Positions 49,801-57,958 of a DNA stretch of 64,000 nucleotides are shown one piece after another; position 1 is the stretch's first letter; each line of letters opens with the position of its first letter. The stretch covers positions 124,001 through 188,000 of the forward strand of contig NZ_JAAIXY010000005.1 of assembly GCF_010894455.1 (NCBI RefSeq). Direction: 5' to 3'. The notes under the pieces were generated by a model that saw nothing but the letters and a program-made list of their open reading frames with translations, was not told the origin of the DNA and did no database searches. Made by a program: the position numbers and the translations under genes. The DNA is from Myxococcus eversor. GTDB taxonomy: Bacteria; Myxococcota; Myxococcia; Myxococcales; Myxococcaceae.

Positions 49801-50150
49801 ACCTCACTGCGCGCGCGCAGCTGCGGCGTGGCCAGGGCCAGCCAGTCGCCCACCGCGTCCAGGCAGTTGCGCTGTCCGTCGCGGGTGTTCTCGGTCAGCA
49901 GGGTGGTGGCGGGAGCCGTCGTGGAGGGAGCCACCACGCCATCCATGGCGAGCAGCTGGCTCCGGGGTTTTTGCGACGTGTTTCCCTTCGTGGACAGCGA
50001 CAGGGTGTCGCCGCCGAAGAACCCGCCGCGCTGAACCGTGGGGGCGGGAGGCGGCGGAGGTGGTGGGGAAGGCTTCGCCGCCGTCTTGGGCTTGGGAGGT
50101 GGCGGTGGTGGAAGAGGCAGTGGCTGCGGGTCGCGCTTGATGGTGCTCAT
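46875..50150 (-). CDS. Large toxin-like protein: candidate cysteine-peptidase and ADP-ribosyltransferase modules
   Basis: 1091 residues, no signal peptide. Residues 1-40 are Pro-rich (PPPPPPK tracts). Residues 90-165 hold a papain-like trio: Cys96 (QRNCLDAVGDWL), His133 (TGHAVIRQ), Asp144 (IFDPSTG). A long alpha-helical stretch follows, with paired hydrophobic segments at about 680-740 (glycine/alanine-rich, possibly pore or translocation helices). Near the C terminus VHGYRGM (His885, Arg888), ITTGLHP and VVMLTRHPGIAEAWA recall ADP-ribosyltransferase toxins. This architecture suggests a polymorphic toxin or predation effector; no immunity partner is evident. ATG 50150 is preferred over 50156 because GAGGGG is better spaced from it. 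Confidence 0.6.
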   Translation of the reverse strand: MSTIKRDPQPLPLPPPPPPKPKTAAKPSPPPPPPPAPTVQRGGFFGGDTLSLSTKGNTSQKPRSQLLAMDGVVAPSTTAPATTLLTENTRDGQRNCLDAVGDWLALATPQLRARSEVLILRDTRSGAEGTTGHAVIRQGESIFDPSTGRSYANFKEFNAAGHYQLVHTTSGAAMQRVLSTPAGSAERQQALDAARIPAAVQNMLVADTKEGRPLTAQQQAALDEAVQALPPNPTAQDIGAIIDDQDAFWLDSGEQNPQALAALTTAMVSRHAPPRGPQADLMGFSMAMQQLSTAAGGFTPEMSAAVASAAMDPALATRGLHTGEIAAWALQSATTPDAAQAVLDTVGPERMESFVASLGLNPTDSSDPTFLNSGSRMLALNDFMNVASGLPGTEGVPNGAQARFFLTVARQAGPRPLENADFREALGKGLGTVYAMGDTALARTESARMGELLRNGHVGDLLQSATAEQRDGLLVAFLDNRQLTSELVDHHNGNLATAVAFIQLESVTEGLTGAFGPDGQVPMGPDGMPLILPDALIPAPPPDVLARHPAVAALGDPLSAGTVAQAVQSGQLTPAQAADYLDDLAGLSSNLANPDMGRYGADGLTAGVIHVLNGGNPIEKSRLNEYAALNADSLSTLADLVRASDDPAFVAQAMTAAGAQDATFRASLPGYGDSIAAMGESVQGRRRLIIAGVGMVASMAAPILAAAAIPATTTLVVGGVTLGTATLQAGAAGLTSTLVSTALNAGNQYDSTGELHLGNAVAGGVVDGLTTYFGMRMSIVAAARGQSGLGNVLRGATLDGLGGVGAYALGTPGALEGIFKGDPQFVNTAALQGGVSFGSSFVLSSLMELPGVDTQPRPANIVVDGMGVLAPMPRFGASAAGSRVHGYRGMRDMTIESLETIITTGLHPRMVRTGQLEAGAIESMPFFQRFWLAVRESAGKTGTVGESVVMLTRHPGIAEAWARNTPVSAEGNVAWQSFAKFVAGLPKPARAEYFTPRQFELLQAQQLAAGGPPIFVKDTSGKTVQMTLDEVRQLMGDTPFDLTAEVAAPVESQVGLASFYMSPKHQEEPIVGSIGADGIISLTVLYEGTLP

Positions 50151-50227
50151 GGTCATCCCCCTCGTGAAGGCCGGCTCGGAGGGGTGGAGTCGCCTACGCC
50201 CCTTCCGTGCCTCGATGACCCAGGCTG

Positions 50228-50265
50228 CTTCGGAGCGCCCCTGGCTTCCAAGGGGCGCCCCGAAG
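50228..50265 (-). terminator. Hairpin between the LRR-like and toxin-like genes
   Basis: CTTCGGAGCGCCCCT pairs with AGGGGCGCCCCGAAG (one mismatch). An AT-rich stretch follows on the right side. It lies in the 187-bp gap between the two tandem minus-strand genes, past the first hairpin. Confidence 0.6.
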
Positions 50266-50287
50266 ATTTAACTCGATTTAATCGGGC

Positions 50288-50322
50288 CCCGAGGGGACGG
50301 CCGGACTGCCCATCCCCTCGGG
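50288..50322 (-). terminator. First hairpin downstream of the LRR-like gene
   Basis: Perfect 10-bp stem CCCGAGGGGA/TCCCCTCGGG, 15 nt past the stop at 50338 on the minus strand. Together with the second hairpin it isolates the toxin-like gene from upstream transcription. Confidence 0.65.
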
Positions 50323-50337
50323 TGGGGAGTTCGCACG

Positions 50338-51876
50338 CTAGAAATCCCGAATCGAATCCATCACGGAGACCAGGGCGTCTCGGTTCAGGGGCTCGGCGGG
50401 AGTCCCACCGGTGGACCCGAGCTTCTCGTCCACCGCGTCGAAGATGCCCATGAGTGCGACATAGATGTGCTCGCGCTCCTCGGTGAAGAGGAAGGGCTTG
50501 CGAGCATCCAGCTTGTTGAAGCCCTCGGTGTAGGTCGTGACGATGGGTGTGAGCATGGCCACGAGGGCGGTGGCGCTGGTCTCCTCGGACGCGGCCTTGA
50601 GCGCGGCGGACCGGGCCTGTCGGTACAGCGCCGCTGCCTTCTTGGCCTGGGCCGCGCTGATGTTGTCGGCCCCGTCCCAGATGCGAAAGGGATTGTCCAG
50701 GTTCTCCGCCAGCCATTCGGCCTTGCGTGGCTGTCGCACGGACAGGTCCAACCCGTCGCGAGCCGCGGCCTTGTAGGCCTTCTTCACCTCGGCGGCGAGC
50801 TCCGCGGGGATGCTCGTCAACCAGAGCATCCCCAGATTCGGGAAGCGCTCCGGGCCAGGGAACTCGTCCGGCGTGATTCCAAACATGTCGTTCAGTGTCA
50901 GCGTGTCCAGTGCGGGGAGCGCCGCCAACTCGGCCGTGTTCCGCAGATAGCCCGGCGCTCCCCAGATGCGCAGCCCCGTCAGCTTCGGAAACCGTCTCAC
51001 GATTCCAAGGGCATCCACGTCCCGGGCGGAATTCACATGCAGGTCGCCGAGGGCATCCAGTCCGGACCAGCCCATGGCCGGGTTGCTCGTGATGAGCGTC
51101 AGCCAGCGTCCGTCGGCCTCGGCGTGGATCCTCAGCTCCGGCCCGGCTTGTCCGACGAGGGACAGGTACTCCAGCCCTTCATTGAGGAAGACCTCGTGGA
51201 CACCTGTCACCTCCAGCGTGAGCCGCGACAGATTGGCGCCACGCAGGTCGACGTGGCGCTCACCGTGGTTCCGCACGTCCGACTCATGGACAAAGGGGCG
51301 ACGGCGGATGAAGTCGAACAGGCCGGGGATGGGGGCGTCGGCGTTGACGGACGTCAGGATGGGCAGTGCCTCGAACACCTTCAGGTCAGGGACCGCCGCG
51401 AGCCGGTCCGTGTCGAGCCGCCGCGTGGAACGACGCACCTCCAGGTCGCCCAGCATGAGCACCGCGCTCTTGTCGGGGTCGGCGTCCATCTGCTTGAAGA
51501 GGACGCGCTCGGCCTGGGGGATGGCTTCCCAGCGCCGCTGACTGTACGTGGCGCTGCCGGAGGGCCAGCCGCTGTAGCTGTTGACGTCCTCGACGACGAG
51601 GGGCGGCCGGTGGCCCACGCGCGTGTAGCCGCGTGGGATTTCGGCGGACACCCAGACGTGGACGCGGTGGTCCTTCCAGAAGAAGAAGTTGAAGGTGGCG
51701 GGCGCCATGGCCGCCACCGCCGCGGCGTCGGGCAGGGCGGGGCCCACCCAATCCAAGGCCAGCACGCAGGCCAGCTCGCTCTTCCCCTCGACCTTCAGGG
51801 CCGTCACCTGGACGGCGGTGTAGGCGTCGAGCCGAGGGGTATAGACGGCGAGGATGTCTCCAGGCGTGGGCTTCAT
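50338..51876 (-). CDS. LRR-like protein, unknown function
   Basis: 512 residues, no signal peptide. The N-terminal 60 residues (PGDILAVYTPRLDAYTAVQV) resemble Imm26-like start domains. The middle (about 180-370) has degenerate leucine-rich-repeat-like pattern (FPKLTGLRIWGAPGYL, LAALPALDTLTLNDM, FPNLGMLWLTSIPAEL). The C-terminal part is alpha-helical and Ala-rich. Similar proteins are often annotated as gliding motility proteins in databases, without strong basis. Two hairpins separate it from the toxin-like gene. Function is not known. Confidence 0.6.
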   Translation of the reverse strand: MKPTPGDILAVYTPRLDAYTAVQVTALKVEGKSELACVLALDWVGPALPDAAAVAAMAPATFNFFFWKDHRVHVWVSAEIPRGYTRVGHRPPLVVEDVNSYSGWPSGSATYSQRRWEAIPQAERVLFKQMDADPDKSAVLMLGDLEVRRSTRRLDTDRLAAVPDLKVFEALPILTSVNADAPIPGLFDFIRRRPFVHESDVRNHGERHVDLRGANLSRLTLEVTGVHEVFLNEGLEYLSLVGQAGPELRIHAEADGRWLTLITSNPAMGWSGLDALGDLHVNSARDVDALGIVRRFPKLTGLRIWGAPGYLRNTAELAALPALDTLTLNDMFGITPDEFPGPERFPNLGMLWLTSIPAELAAEVKKAYKAAARDGLDLSVRQPRKAEWLAENLDNPFRIWDGADNISAAQAKKAAALYRQARSAALKAASEETSATALVAMLTPIVTTYTEGFNKLDARKPFLFTEEREHIYVALMGIFDAVDEKLGSTGGTPAEPLNRDALVSVMDSIRDF

Positions 51877-52044
51877 GTTCGAGCGGATCCGTGCAGGTGG
51901 GGGAAGGGACCCAGTCTAGGGCACGGCCCCCCATGTCACCCTCCCGGATTGGGCGCATGAGGTCGCCCTCGACGCGCCCATCTGGGGCGGATGCGCTCGT
52001 GATTCGGTGCCAGCCTCGGGGTGTCCCGTGTGGGCCGGCCGTGC

Positions 52045-52818
52045 TCAGCAGCCGTAGAGGTACTTCAACGCGATGATATCGGTGCTGGTGAACTCACCGG
52101 GGGTGCCTGGCGGATAGCAGGCGTTCATGATCGAGCCCCCTGGCGCGGAGGTGCTGGGCGTTCCAGGGATGAGGATGGCCCCCACGCCAGCGGCCCCTTC
52201 GTTGACGCCAGTGCCGCAACTGTTGGCCTGGTTGTAGAAGTCCGAGTGGCGCAATCCCAGCGCATGGCCCAGCTCGTGGGTGATGACGTGCTCGACCACG
52301 TCCGCGGTGGCGGTGTTCAACCCGGTGCCGATGCGGATGGTGTTGTAGGGCCTGCCACCCGAGGGAAACCCGGACGAGCCGCTGGCGCCGGTCGTGGTCG
52401 TCACGCTGATGTTCGCGTCGCAGCTCGCGCTCGGCCCCCGCACCATGGAGAAACAGAGTCCCAGGACGTTGTAGTTGACGATGGCCTGGTCCAGGCCCAG
52501 GCTGAGTCGGGCGTAGGTGTTGAACGTGGCGGTGGGATTGAGGCAGATCCGCGTCACGGTGCCGGTGTTGACCAGATTGGTCGTCCGGTATTGCTCCGCG
52601 CTTCCCTCGGTCTGGAGCATCTCGCGCGAGGCCTGGAGGCTTACGTGCGCATCGCCTCCTACGTACACGTCATCCCCGATGGCCTGGATGTCGCGGGCCG
52701 GAAAGCCGGCTTCAATCAGGTTGGAGGTGATCTCCTCTCCGTCTCCCGGCGAGTCCTGCCCACAGCCGGCCAGCAGCGCACCACAGCTCACCACGACGAC
52801 TGCCGCTCTCTTGAACAT
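52045..52818 (-). CDS. M57-type zinc metalloprotease lipoprotein
   Basis: 257 residues. Lipoprotein signal with LLAGC (Cys19). The zinc site is HELGHALGLRH (His181, Glu182, His185, His191), with a Met-turn SIMNAC near residue 230. This is the metzincin-like HExxHxxGxxH motif of the M57/HEIGH family common in myxobacteria. Probably an anchored or released protease. Start at MFKRAAV with GAGGGG 8 nt upstream; an ATG at 52911 would bury the signal peptide. Confidence 0.85.
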   Translation of the reverse strand: MFKRAAVVVVSCGALLAGCGQDSPGDGEEITSNLIEAGFPARDIQAIGDDVYVGGDAHVSLQASREMLQTEGSAEQYRTTNLVNTGTVTRICLNPTATFNTYARLSLGLDQAIVNYNVLGLCFSMVRGPSASCDANISVTTTTGASGSSGFPSGGRPYNTIRIGTGLNTATADVVEHVITHELGHALGLRHSDFYNQANSCGTGVNEGAAGVGAILIPGTPSTSAPGGSIMNACYPPGTPGEFTSTDIIALKYLYGC

Positions 52819-52903
52819 GGTCGTTTCCCCTCGCGTCCCGCAGCGGGTCCGCGCGCCCCCGGAACGGGAGCGCCGATGGGCAACAAACCACGTCAAATCA
52901 GGA

Positions 52904-53812
52904 TTAATCAATTAACCTGTTTTCTGCCTTGCCCTGGCGGGTGAAGCGCTCGCGCAGGAGCTGGATGAAGTGGGTCAGCGGCGCTGGGCGCTGGCGGGAT
53001 GCGCGGGTGACAGCGCTCCAGCGGCGTCGGATTCCCCGAGGGGTGAGCCGGACCGTGTGCAGCCCATGGCGCTCGGCCGGCAGCATCCATTCGGGCAACG
53101 CCGTCACGCCGATGCCGCCCCGCACCAGCTCTATCAACGCCTCGGTGAGCGGCACGGGGGAGACCCGCCGCGGCTCCAGGCCCGCGGGCCAGAACACGCG
53201 CGTGAAGATGTCGAGCTGTTCGCGAGGCGCGGCATAGGTGAGCAACTGCTCCGACACCAGGTCCTGCGCGGTGACGTGACTCCGTCGCGCCAGCGGATGG
53301 TGCTCGGGGACCACCAGCCGGAGCTCATCCGTGAAGAGCGCTGTCTGCGCGAGACGTGCCTGCCGGGGGACGTCCGTGGTCAACGCGAGATCCAACTCGC
53401 CGTTCAGCAGCGCCCCGAGCGGCTGACGCGTGGCCTCCAGGACGATGCGCAGCTCGACGCGCGGGTGCTCGGCCTGCCACCGCCCCAGGATGGGCGGCAA
53501 CCAGCCATACACCGTGTAGCAGCCCGTGCTGAGCCGGAGCAGGTCGTCCTGCGGGTTCTCGCGGCAGAGGGCCTCGGCGTGGGCCACCTCGCTCAGGACC
53601 CGCCGCGCGGAGAGGAGCAGCGTCTCGCCCGAGCCGGTCAACAGGAGGCGTCGTTGCCGGCGCTGGAAGAGTTGGACACCCAGTCGCTCCTCGGCGTCGC
53701 GGAGTTGGTGGCTCAGCGCCGAGGACGTGAGGTGGAGCTGTCGGCTCGCCGCGGCCAGGCTCCCCGTGTCGGCGACCGCGGCAATCAGCTTGAAGTGACG
53801 GAGCTCGAGCAT
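52904..53812 (-). CDS. LysR family regulator, MetR-like
   Basis: 302 residues. Helix-turn-helix MLELRHFKLIAAVADTGSLA, then LHLTSSALSHQLRDAEERLG, matches the MetR branch (SALSHQ). A LysR effector-binding domain follows (about 90-300). MetR uses homocysteine to control methionine genes; whether this protein does is not shown. It is divergent from the cupin/MBL operon (110-bp gap), which it is likely to regulate. Start at the MetR-equivalent Met; an ATG at 53845 is also possible. Confidence 0.88.
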   Translation of the reverse strand: MLELRHFKLIAAVADTGSLAAASRQLHLTSSALSHQLRDAEERLGVQLFQRRQRRLLLTGSGETLLLSARRVLSEVAHAEALCRENPQDDLLRLSTGCYTVYGWLPPILGRWQAEHPRVELRIVLEATRQPLGALLNGELDLALTTDVPRQARLAQTALFTDELRLVVPEHHPLARRSHVTAQDLVSEQLLTYAAPREQLDIFTRVFWPAGLEPRRVSPVPLTEALIELVRGGIGVTALPEWMLPAERHGLHTVRLTPRGIRRRWSAVTRASRQRPAPLTHFIQLLRERFTRQGKAENRLID

Positions 53813-53922
53813 GCCGGGCAGCTTCACATGAACACGATTCAGCATCATCGCGAAATCGTTTCGCTGCACTCAGGACGGCCGCCTCCTTAACGTGGACATC
53901 CCACTGCAAGGAGCGCGGACGG

Positions 53923-54288
53923 ATGCCCCACCCAGACAGCTTCCCGAGGACGCAGCACCCCGTCGTACCCCCGATGTCGTCCGTGCGAATCGACGACGTC
54001 GAGCCGGTCGTCATCGGTCCTGGCTGCCTGCGAAGGGACCTGCCGAGCACTCGTGACGTGAGGGTCTGGGTGGTGGACATGGCCCCCGGGAGTCAGTGGC
54101 CAAGCGTGGACGTCCACGACACGGGTGAGGAGGTCTTGGTCGTGAGCGGTGAGCTCATCGAAGGTGAGCAGCGCCTGGGGCCGGGCACCTACCTGTTCTT
54201 CCCTCCGGCGAGCCAGCATCAGCCGAGGACGGAGACGGGCGTGCGTCTCTTCGGTATCAACCTCGTGGCCTCCCCGGTGGTTCGATGA
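53923..54288 (+). CDS. Cupin-domain protein
   Basis: 121 residues. Cupin motif 1: PSVDVHDTGEEVLVVSGE (metal ligands His and Glu), motif 2 around LGPGTYLFFPPASQHQPRTE. It resembles ChrR-type or anti-sigma cupins without the zinc-binding N-terminal domain. AAGGAG 10 nt ahead of ATG. The stop overlaps the next ATG by 4 nt (ATGA). Confidence 0.8.
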   Translation: MPHPDSFPRTQHPVVPPMSSVRIDDVEPVVIGPGCLRRDLPSTRDVRVWVVDMAPGSQWPSVDVHDTGEEVLVVSGELIEGEQRLGPGTYLFFPPASQHQPRTETGVRLFGINLVASPVVR

Positions 54289-55190
54289 GCCGGGACTCTT
54301 CGAACCTCGAGCGCGGGCACGCGCTGGCTCGGCCGTCACGGACGGGGCGCCGGGACTTCCTGCGAGCGGCGGTCTCCCTCTCCGCGGGCGCGGTCCTGTT
54401 TTCTCCTGGCAAGGGCGGCGCGACGAAGCCCGCGGACAGCGCGGTGCTGCGCGCCCAGCGGCTGGCGTGGGCCGGCGTGCGGCTGCGGCTGGGACAGGAC
54501 ACGCTCTTCCTGGATCCGCTGAGTGACTCCACGGTGTGGGGGGCCGCGCTGAAGGATCCACTGGTCCCGATGGACGTGAGTGACGGTGGGCGCTTCGTGC
54601 TGGTGACGCACCGCCATCCCGACCACTTCGACCGGATGGCCGTCCGCCAGGCGCTGGGGGACACCGGCACGCTGGTGTGCCCCCCGGACATGGCCGCCGC
54701 CGCCGCCGCGTCGGGCTTCCGCGTGCGGTCCGCTCCGCTCTACGAGCCCATCCTCCTCAATGACTTCACCGCCACCGCCGTTCCCGCGGCGGACGGTTAT
54801 GGAGATCCTCAGGTGTCGTGGGTCGTCTCTGGCGGAGGCCGCCGCGTCATCCACTGCGGCGACACGTTGTGGCACGGCTCCTGGTGGCACATCGGCCGTC
54901 AGTTCGGTCCGTTCGATGCGGCCTTCCTGCCCATCAACGGGGCGCGCTTCGGCTGGCGCAAGCCCGTCAGTGACGTGCAGGGCGTCCTGACACCGGAGCA
55001 GGCGGTCGCCGCGGCCGTGGTGCTGGGCGCGCGACTCCTCGTGCCCATCCACTACGGCGTCGCGCCCTCCGAGGACTACCAGGAGGTTCCTGGCGCGGAG
55101 GCGCTGCTCCTGGCGATGGCGCGGAAACGGAAGGTGAACGTGGAGCTGGCGCGTCCAGGTGAGTGGCTGACCTGGCAGGCTCGGACCTGA
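54285..55190 (+). CDS. Tat-exported MBL-fold metal-dependent hydrolase
   Basis: 301 residues. A Tat motif GRRDFLRAAVSL (about 21-32) directs export. The metal site THRHPDHFD (HxHxDH) is followed by IHCGDTLW and PIHYG, the order of UlaG-like/NAPE-PLD-like MBL-fold lactamase-fold hydrolases. Coupled with the cupin gene by a 4-nt overlap, so they form a two-gene operon opposite the LysR gene. Substrate unknown. Confidence 0.85.
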   Translation: MSRDSSNLERGHALARPSRTGRRDFLRAAVSLSAGAVLFSPGKGGATKPADSAVLRAQRLAWAGVRLRLGQDTLFLDPLSDSTVWGAALKDPLVPMDVSDGGRFVLVTHRHPDHFDRMAVRQALGDTGTLVCPPDMAAAAAASGFRVRSAPLYEPILLNDFTATAVPAADGYGDPQVSWVVSGGGRRVIHCGDTLWHGSWWHIGRQFGPFDAAFLPINGARFGWRKPVSDVQGVLTPEQAVAAAVVLGARLLVPIHYGVAPSEDYQEVPGAEALLLAMARKRKVNVELARPGEWLTWQART

Positions 55191-55429
55191 TTCCTCACCG
55201 GGCTGCGTCACGTACTCCAGGTTCTGGTTTCGTCCACTGGGAGCGCGTCGGGACACCGAGAATGGCTTTCACGGCCGCGCTCGTGAGCTTGCCTTGTCGT
55301 TTCGACGCCCGCTCCTGTCTGCTCGACGACCGCTCCCTGGAAAAGGCCTTGCCTCACCCGCGAGCGTGCGCTCCAAGCTTCATGAGCACACGTCACGCGG
55401 GCGTGTGGATTCGCAAGGTGGCGGCTTCC

Positions 55430-56515
55430 ATGGTGTCCGTTCGTTCTGTTGCGCTCTCCTGTCTCGTGGTGCTCGGCTTTGTCGTTGCTTGTGGCAAGGA
55501 CTCTCCTCCTGGCCCTGTCGATCCCCCCGACGCGTCCGTGCCGGAGCAGTGCGACGGCGGCGGTGCCGCGCGGTGCGGCGGCGCCTGTGTGAATACCGAG
55601 GTCGACCCGGTGCACTGTGGTGGTTGCGACAATGCCTGTGCGAGTGGCCAGTCCTGTGAAGCAGGCGTCTGCGTCTCGCGCTGTCAGATTGACGGCCAGC
55701 AGGTCGACTCCGGGGCGGTGAACGCGGCGAACGCATGTGAGCAGTGCGTCCCGGAGACCTCCGCGACCACGTGGACGCAACGCGCGGATGGAACGCAGTG
55801 CGCTTCGGGACAGGTCTGCTCGGCGGGCGTGTGTGGCCCGAAGTGCTTCATCGACGGTGTCCTCCACGCCGAAGGCGAGCCGAATCCGGCGAACCCCTGC
55901 CAGGCGTGCTTGCCGGCGACGTCGACGACGCAGTGGTCGGCGCGCGGGAGCATTCCCCTGCTGGTCGGCGGTGCCGACATCACGGCGCAAGGTTGGACGG
56001 TGGTCCCCCAGTCGCCTTACTCGCTCACGTACGGCGCGGACTACGTTCGCCTGGAGACGTCGACGAACACTGGCGCGAGGACGAGCGGGCAGTTGCTCCT
56101 CTCCAAGGCGAATGCAATCGATGGAACGAAACCCTTCAAGCTCCAGGTCACGATGCAGGTCGAGTCGGCGAGCCGCCACAACCAGCTCGACAGCGGCGCC
56201 GCCATCCTGGGGAGCTTCACGCCGACGGTCGGCAACTCCGTGGACCGTGCGCAGATGATCTACCTCGACAGCGCGGCGATCGGCTGGGCGGATGACACGC
56301 AGTCCGCCGCGTTCTCGGTGGTTGATGGCGCGTACCACGTCTACGAGCTCTCGGTGGATGCGGCGAAGGTGGCCACGGTGAGCATCGACGGTGTCGCGAA
56401 GCTCACGCGGAACAACTTCACGACGAACGGGAACATCGCCATCGGTGACCAGACCAACGACCCGAATGTCGATGGCGTGACGCGCATCAAGTCCGTCGAA
56501 CTGCTCTGTCCCTGA
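55430..56515 (+). CDS. Cys-rich lipoprotein with C-terminal laminin-G-like domain
   Basis: 361 residues. Signal with lipobox FVVAC (Cys18 region), then a Pro/Asp linker. Residues about 35-170 hold short Cys-rich repeats (CGGACVNTEVDPVHCGGC, then CASGQSCEAGVC and CASGQVCSAGVC), common in myxobacterial surface proteins. The C-terminal 180 residues lack Cys except at the very end and look like a beta-sandwich lectin-like fold. AAGGTGG precedes the ATG. The frame extends 89 codons upstream without a signal, which was rejected. Confidence 0.75.
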   Translation: MVSVRSVALSCLVVLGFVVACGKDSPPGPVDPPDASVPEQCDGGGAARCGGACVNTEVDPVHCGGCDNACASGQSCEAGVCVSRCQIDGQQVDSGAVNAANACEQCVPETSATTWTQRADGTQCASGQVCSAGVCGPKCFIDGVLHAEGEPNPANPCQACLPATSTTQWSARGSIPLLVGGADITAQGWTVVPQSPYSLTYGADYVRLETSTNTGARTSGQLLLSKANAIDGTKPFKLQVTMQVESASRHNQLDSGAAILGSFTPTVGNSVDRAQMIYLDSAAIGWADDTQSAAFSVVDGAYHVYELSVDAAKVATVSIDGVAKLTRNNFTTNGNIAIGDQTNDPNVDGVTRIKSVELLCP

Positions 56516-56520
56516 TGCCG

Positions 56521-56542
56521 GAGGGCCCGTGGCGAGGCCCTC
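56521..56542 (+). terminator. Terminator of the Cys-rich lipoprotein gene
   Basis: GAGGGCC pairs with GGCCCTC around an 8-nt loop, starting 6 nt past the stop at 56515. Confidence 0.6.
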
Positions 56543-56573
56543 AGCCCGAGGCAGGTGGGCGGCGAGAGGCCGC

Positions 56574-56740
56574 TCACCGACTTGAGGTCGCCGCACCATC
56601 AGGATGAAGAACTCCTGGTCGAAGCGGCCTGAAGCTCGAGAGCTCCCGCCGCGAGGCGAGCCACGGCGGGAGCGTCACCTCGAAGTGGGGGCCATCGGGG
56701 GACTCCACGATAGACAGCTCGCCGTATCGCCCCCCACCGC
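56574..56740 (-). pseudogene. Truncated C-terminal tail of a histidine kinase (HATPase)
   Basis: On the minus strand the residues GGGRYGELSIVESPDG then PHFEVTLP match the last strand and end of a HATPase_c domain (G-L-T-V-E-S-x-x-G-x-T-F-x-V-x-L-P). Everything N-terminal is missing; homology stops abruptly near 56740, directly where a truncated SDR begins on the plus strand. Confidence 0.55.
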
Positions 56741-57211
56741 AACGTGCACCTGAAGGGCCCTTTCTCCCTGACACAGGTGTTGCTCCCGCTGCTCGCCGAG
56801 GGTGCGGGCATCGTGAACCTGACGAGCGCGACGACGCGCATCGCCACCACGGGTGTGGCGCCGTACGCGGCGTTCAAGGGCGGCATGGAAGTGCTGACGC
56901 GGTACCTGGCCAGGGAGTTCGGCGCGCGGCGCATCCGCGTCAACGCGGTGTCGCCCGGAGCGATACGCACGGAGCTGGGTGGCGGGCTCACCGCCGAGTT
57001 CGAGGCCGTGCTGGCGGCGCAGACCGCGCTGGGCCGCGTCGGCGAGCCTGACGACGTCGGCCGGGTCATCGCCAGTCTCCTGTCGGAGGAGACGCTCACC
57101 CACATCCCGCTCGAGGGGCTGTGGGGCTTCTTCACCATTGCCCTCCGCGACGCGGTCCATGACGCTGTCCACCGAGCGGCTCCTCGGGGGCCTTCACGGA
57201 GGTCTCGATGA
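56741..57211 (+). pseudogene. Truncated SDR oxidoreductase
   Basis: From NVHLKGPFSLTQ the frame aligns with the middle and C-terminal half of an SDR: catalytic YAAFK, then RRIRVNAVSPGAIRTELGGG and GEPDDVGRVIASLLSEE. The N-terminal Rossmann loop (TGxxxGxG) and NNAG are absent. After SEE the normal end (VTGQxIxxxGG) is lost and the sequence becomes unrelated. It is a remnant; an intact paralogue is at 38069-38845. The frame ends by overlapping the next gene start. Confidence 0.75.
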
Positions 57212-57816
57212 CGCGCGGTGGTTGGATGTCGCTGATGTTGTGCTGCGGTGCACTCACGGTGGAGGCCGCCGAGCCGGCGGTCGCCGACTGTGACTTCCGG
57301 TTGGAGTGCCAGGTCGGAGCGCACGTGTTCTCGCTGGTCTTCGACTCGGCCTCCGGCGAGTGCATCGAGGACGACATGAGGGCCTTCGTGGAGACCTCCA
57401 GAGGGAAGGCCGAGCTGCCGATGGAGAAGGCCTGGTACGGCCCCATCTTCAATGCCGCGGACGGGAAGTCCGTTTGCCGGCTCGCCGGAGCAAAGGACTC
57501 CGGTGGCGTCTCCGTCTTCGCGGTGGATGCCCACCGCGCGCTGGCGTTCTTCACCCAGGACGACCGCCCCGGATACGAATGGGTGGGCGTGGCGCTCATC
57601 GACGCGGCGACGGGGAAGGTGCTCGACGTGAAGTCGCGGCTCGGGCAGTCGAAGGAGCGCGTCATCGCCATCTTGAAGACGCCGCGCGGCTTCAAGCTCC
57701 AGTTGATTCGGGAGCACCTGAAGGAAGTGCGGTGCGACTGCTCCGCCGCCTTCGCGGACGCCTGGATGGGCGTCGAAGTGGCCAACGGCCGGATTCAGGC
57801 GCGCTGGATGCAGTGA
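57208..57816 (+). CDS. Secreted protein, unknown function
   Basis: 202 residues. Probable signal peptide (about 1-21, ending VEAAEP) followed by a Cys-containing (six Cys) soluble domain. No recognised motif. Start ATG at 57208 with GGAGG upstream; it overlaps the end of the truncated SDR frame (ATGA). Its neighbours on both sides are damaged genes, so its integrity is worth checking, but its codon pattern looks normal. Confidence 0.6.
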   Translation: MTRGGWMSLMLCCGALTVEAAEPAVADCDFRLECQVGAHVFSLVFDSASGECIEDDMRAFVETSRGKAELPMEKAWYGPIFNAADGKSVCRLAGAKDSGGVSVFAVDAHRALAFFTQDDRPGYEWVGVALIDAATGKVLDVKSRLGQSKERVIAILKTPRGFKLQLIREHLKEVRCDCSAAFADAWMGVEVANGRIQARWMQ

Positions 57817-57958
57817 GGCGAAAGACCTCGGCCAAGGCCATGCGGTCCTCCGGCCGTCCCGCAACGACCAGGAATGGCCTCTTCCTCCGTAGAGACTCCA
57901 GGCGCCGCACCTTGGATGTGTCGCCCCTGGCCCAGTCCCTCCCGAGGAAATGGTTCAC

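Noticed and set aside
44028..50453. A very long open frame (over 2100 codons) on the plus strand opposite the giant and toxin-like genes
   Set aside because: Its product is Arg/His/Gly-rich low-complexity sequence typical of the antisense of GC-rich codons; no start or domain is credible.
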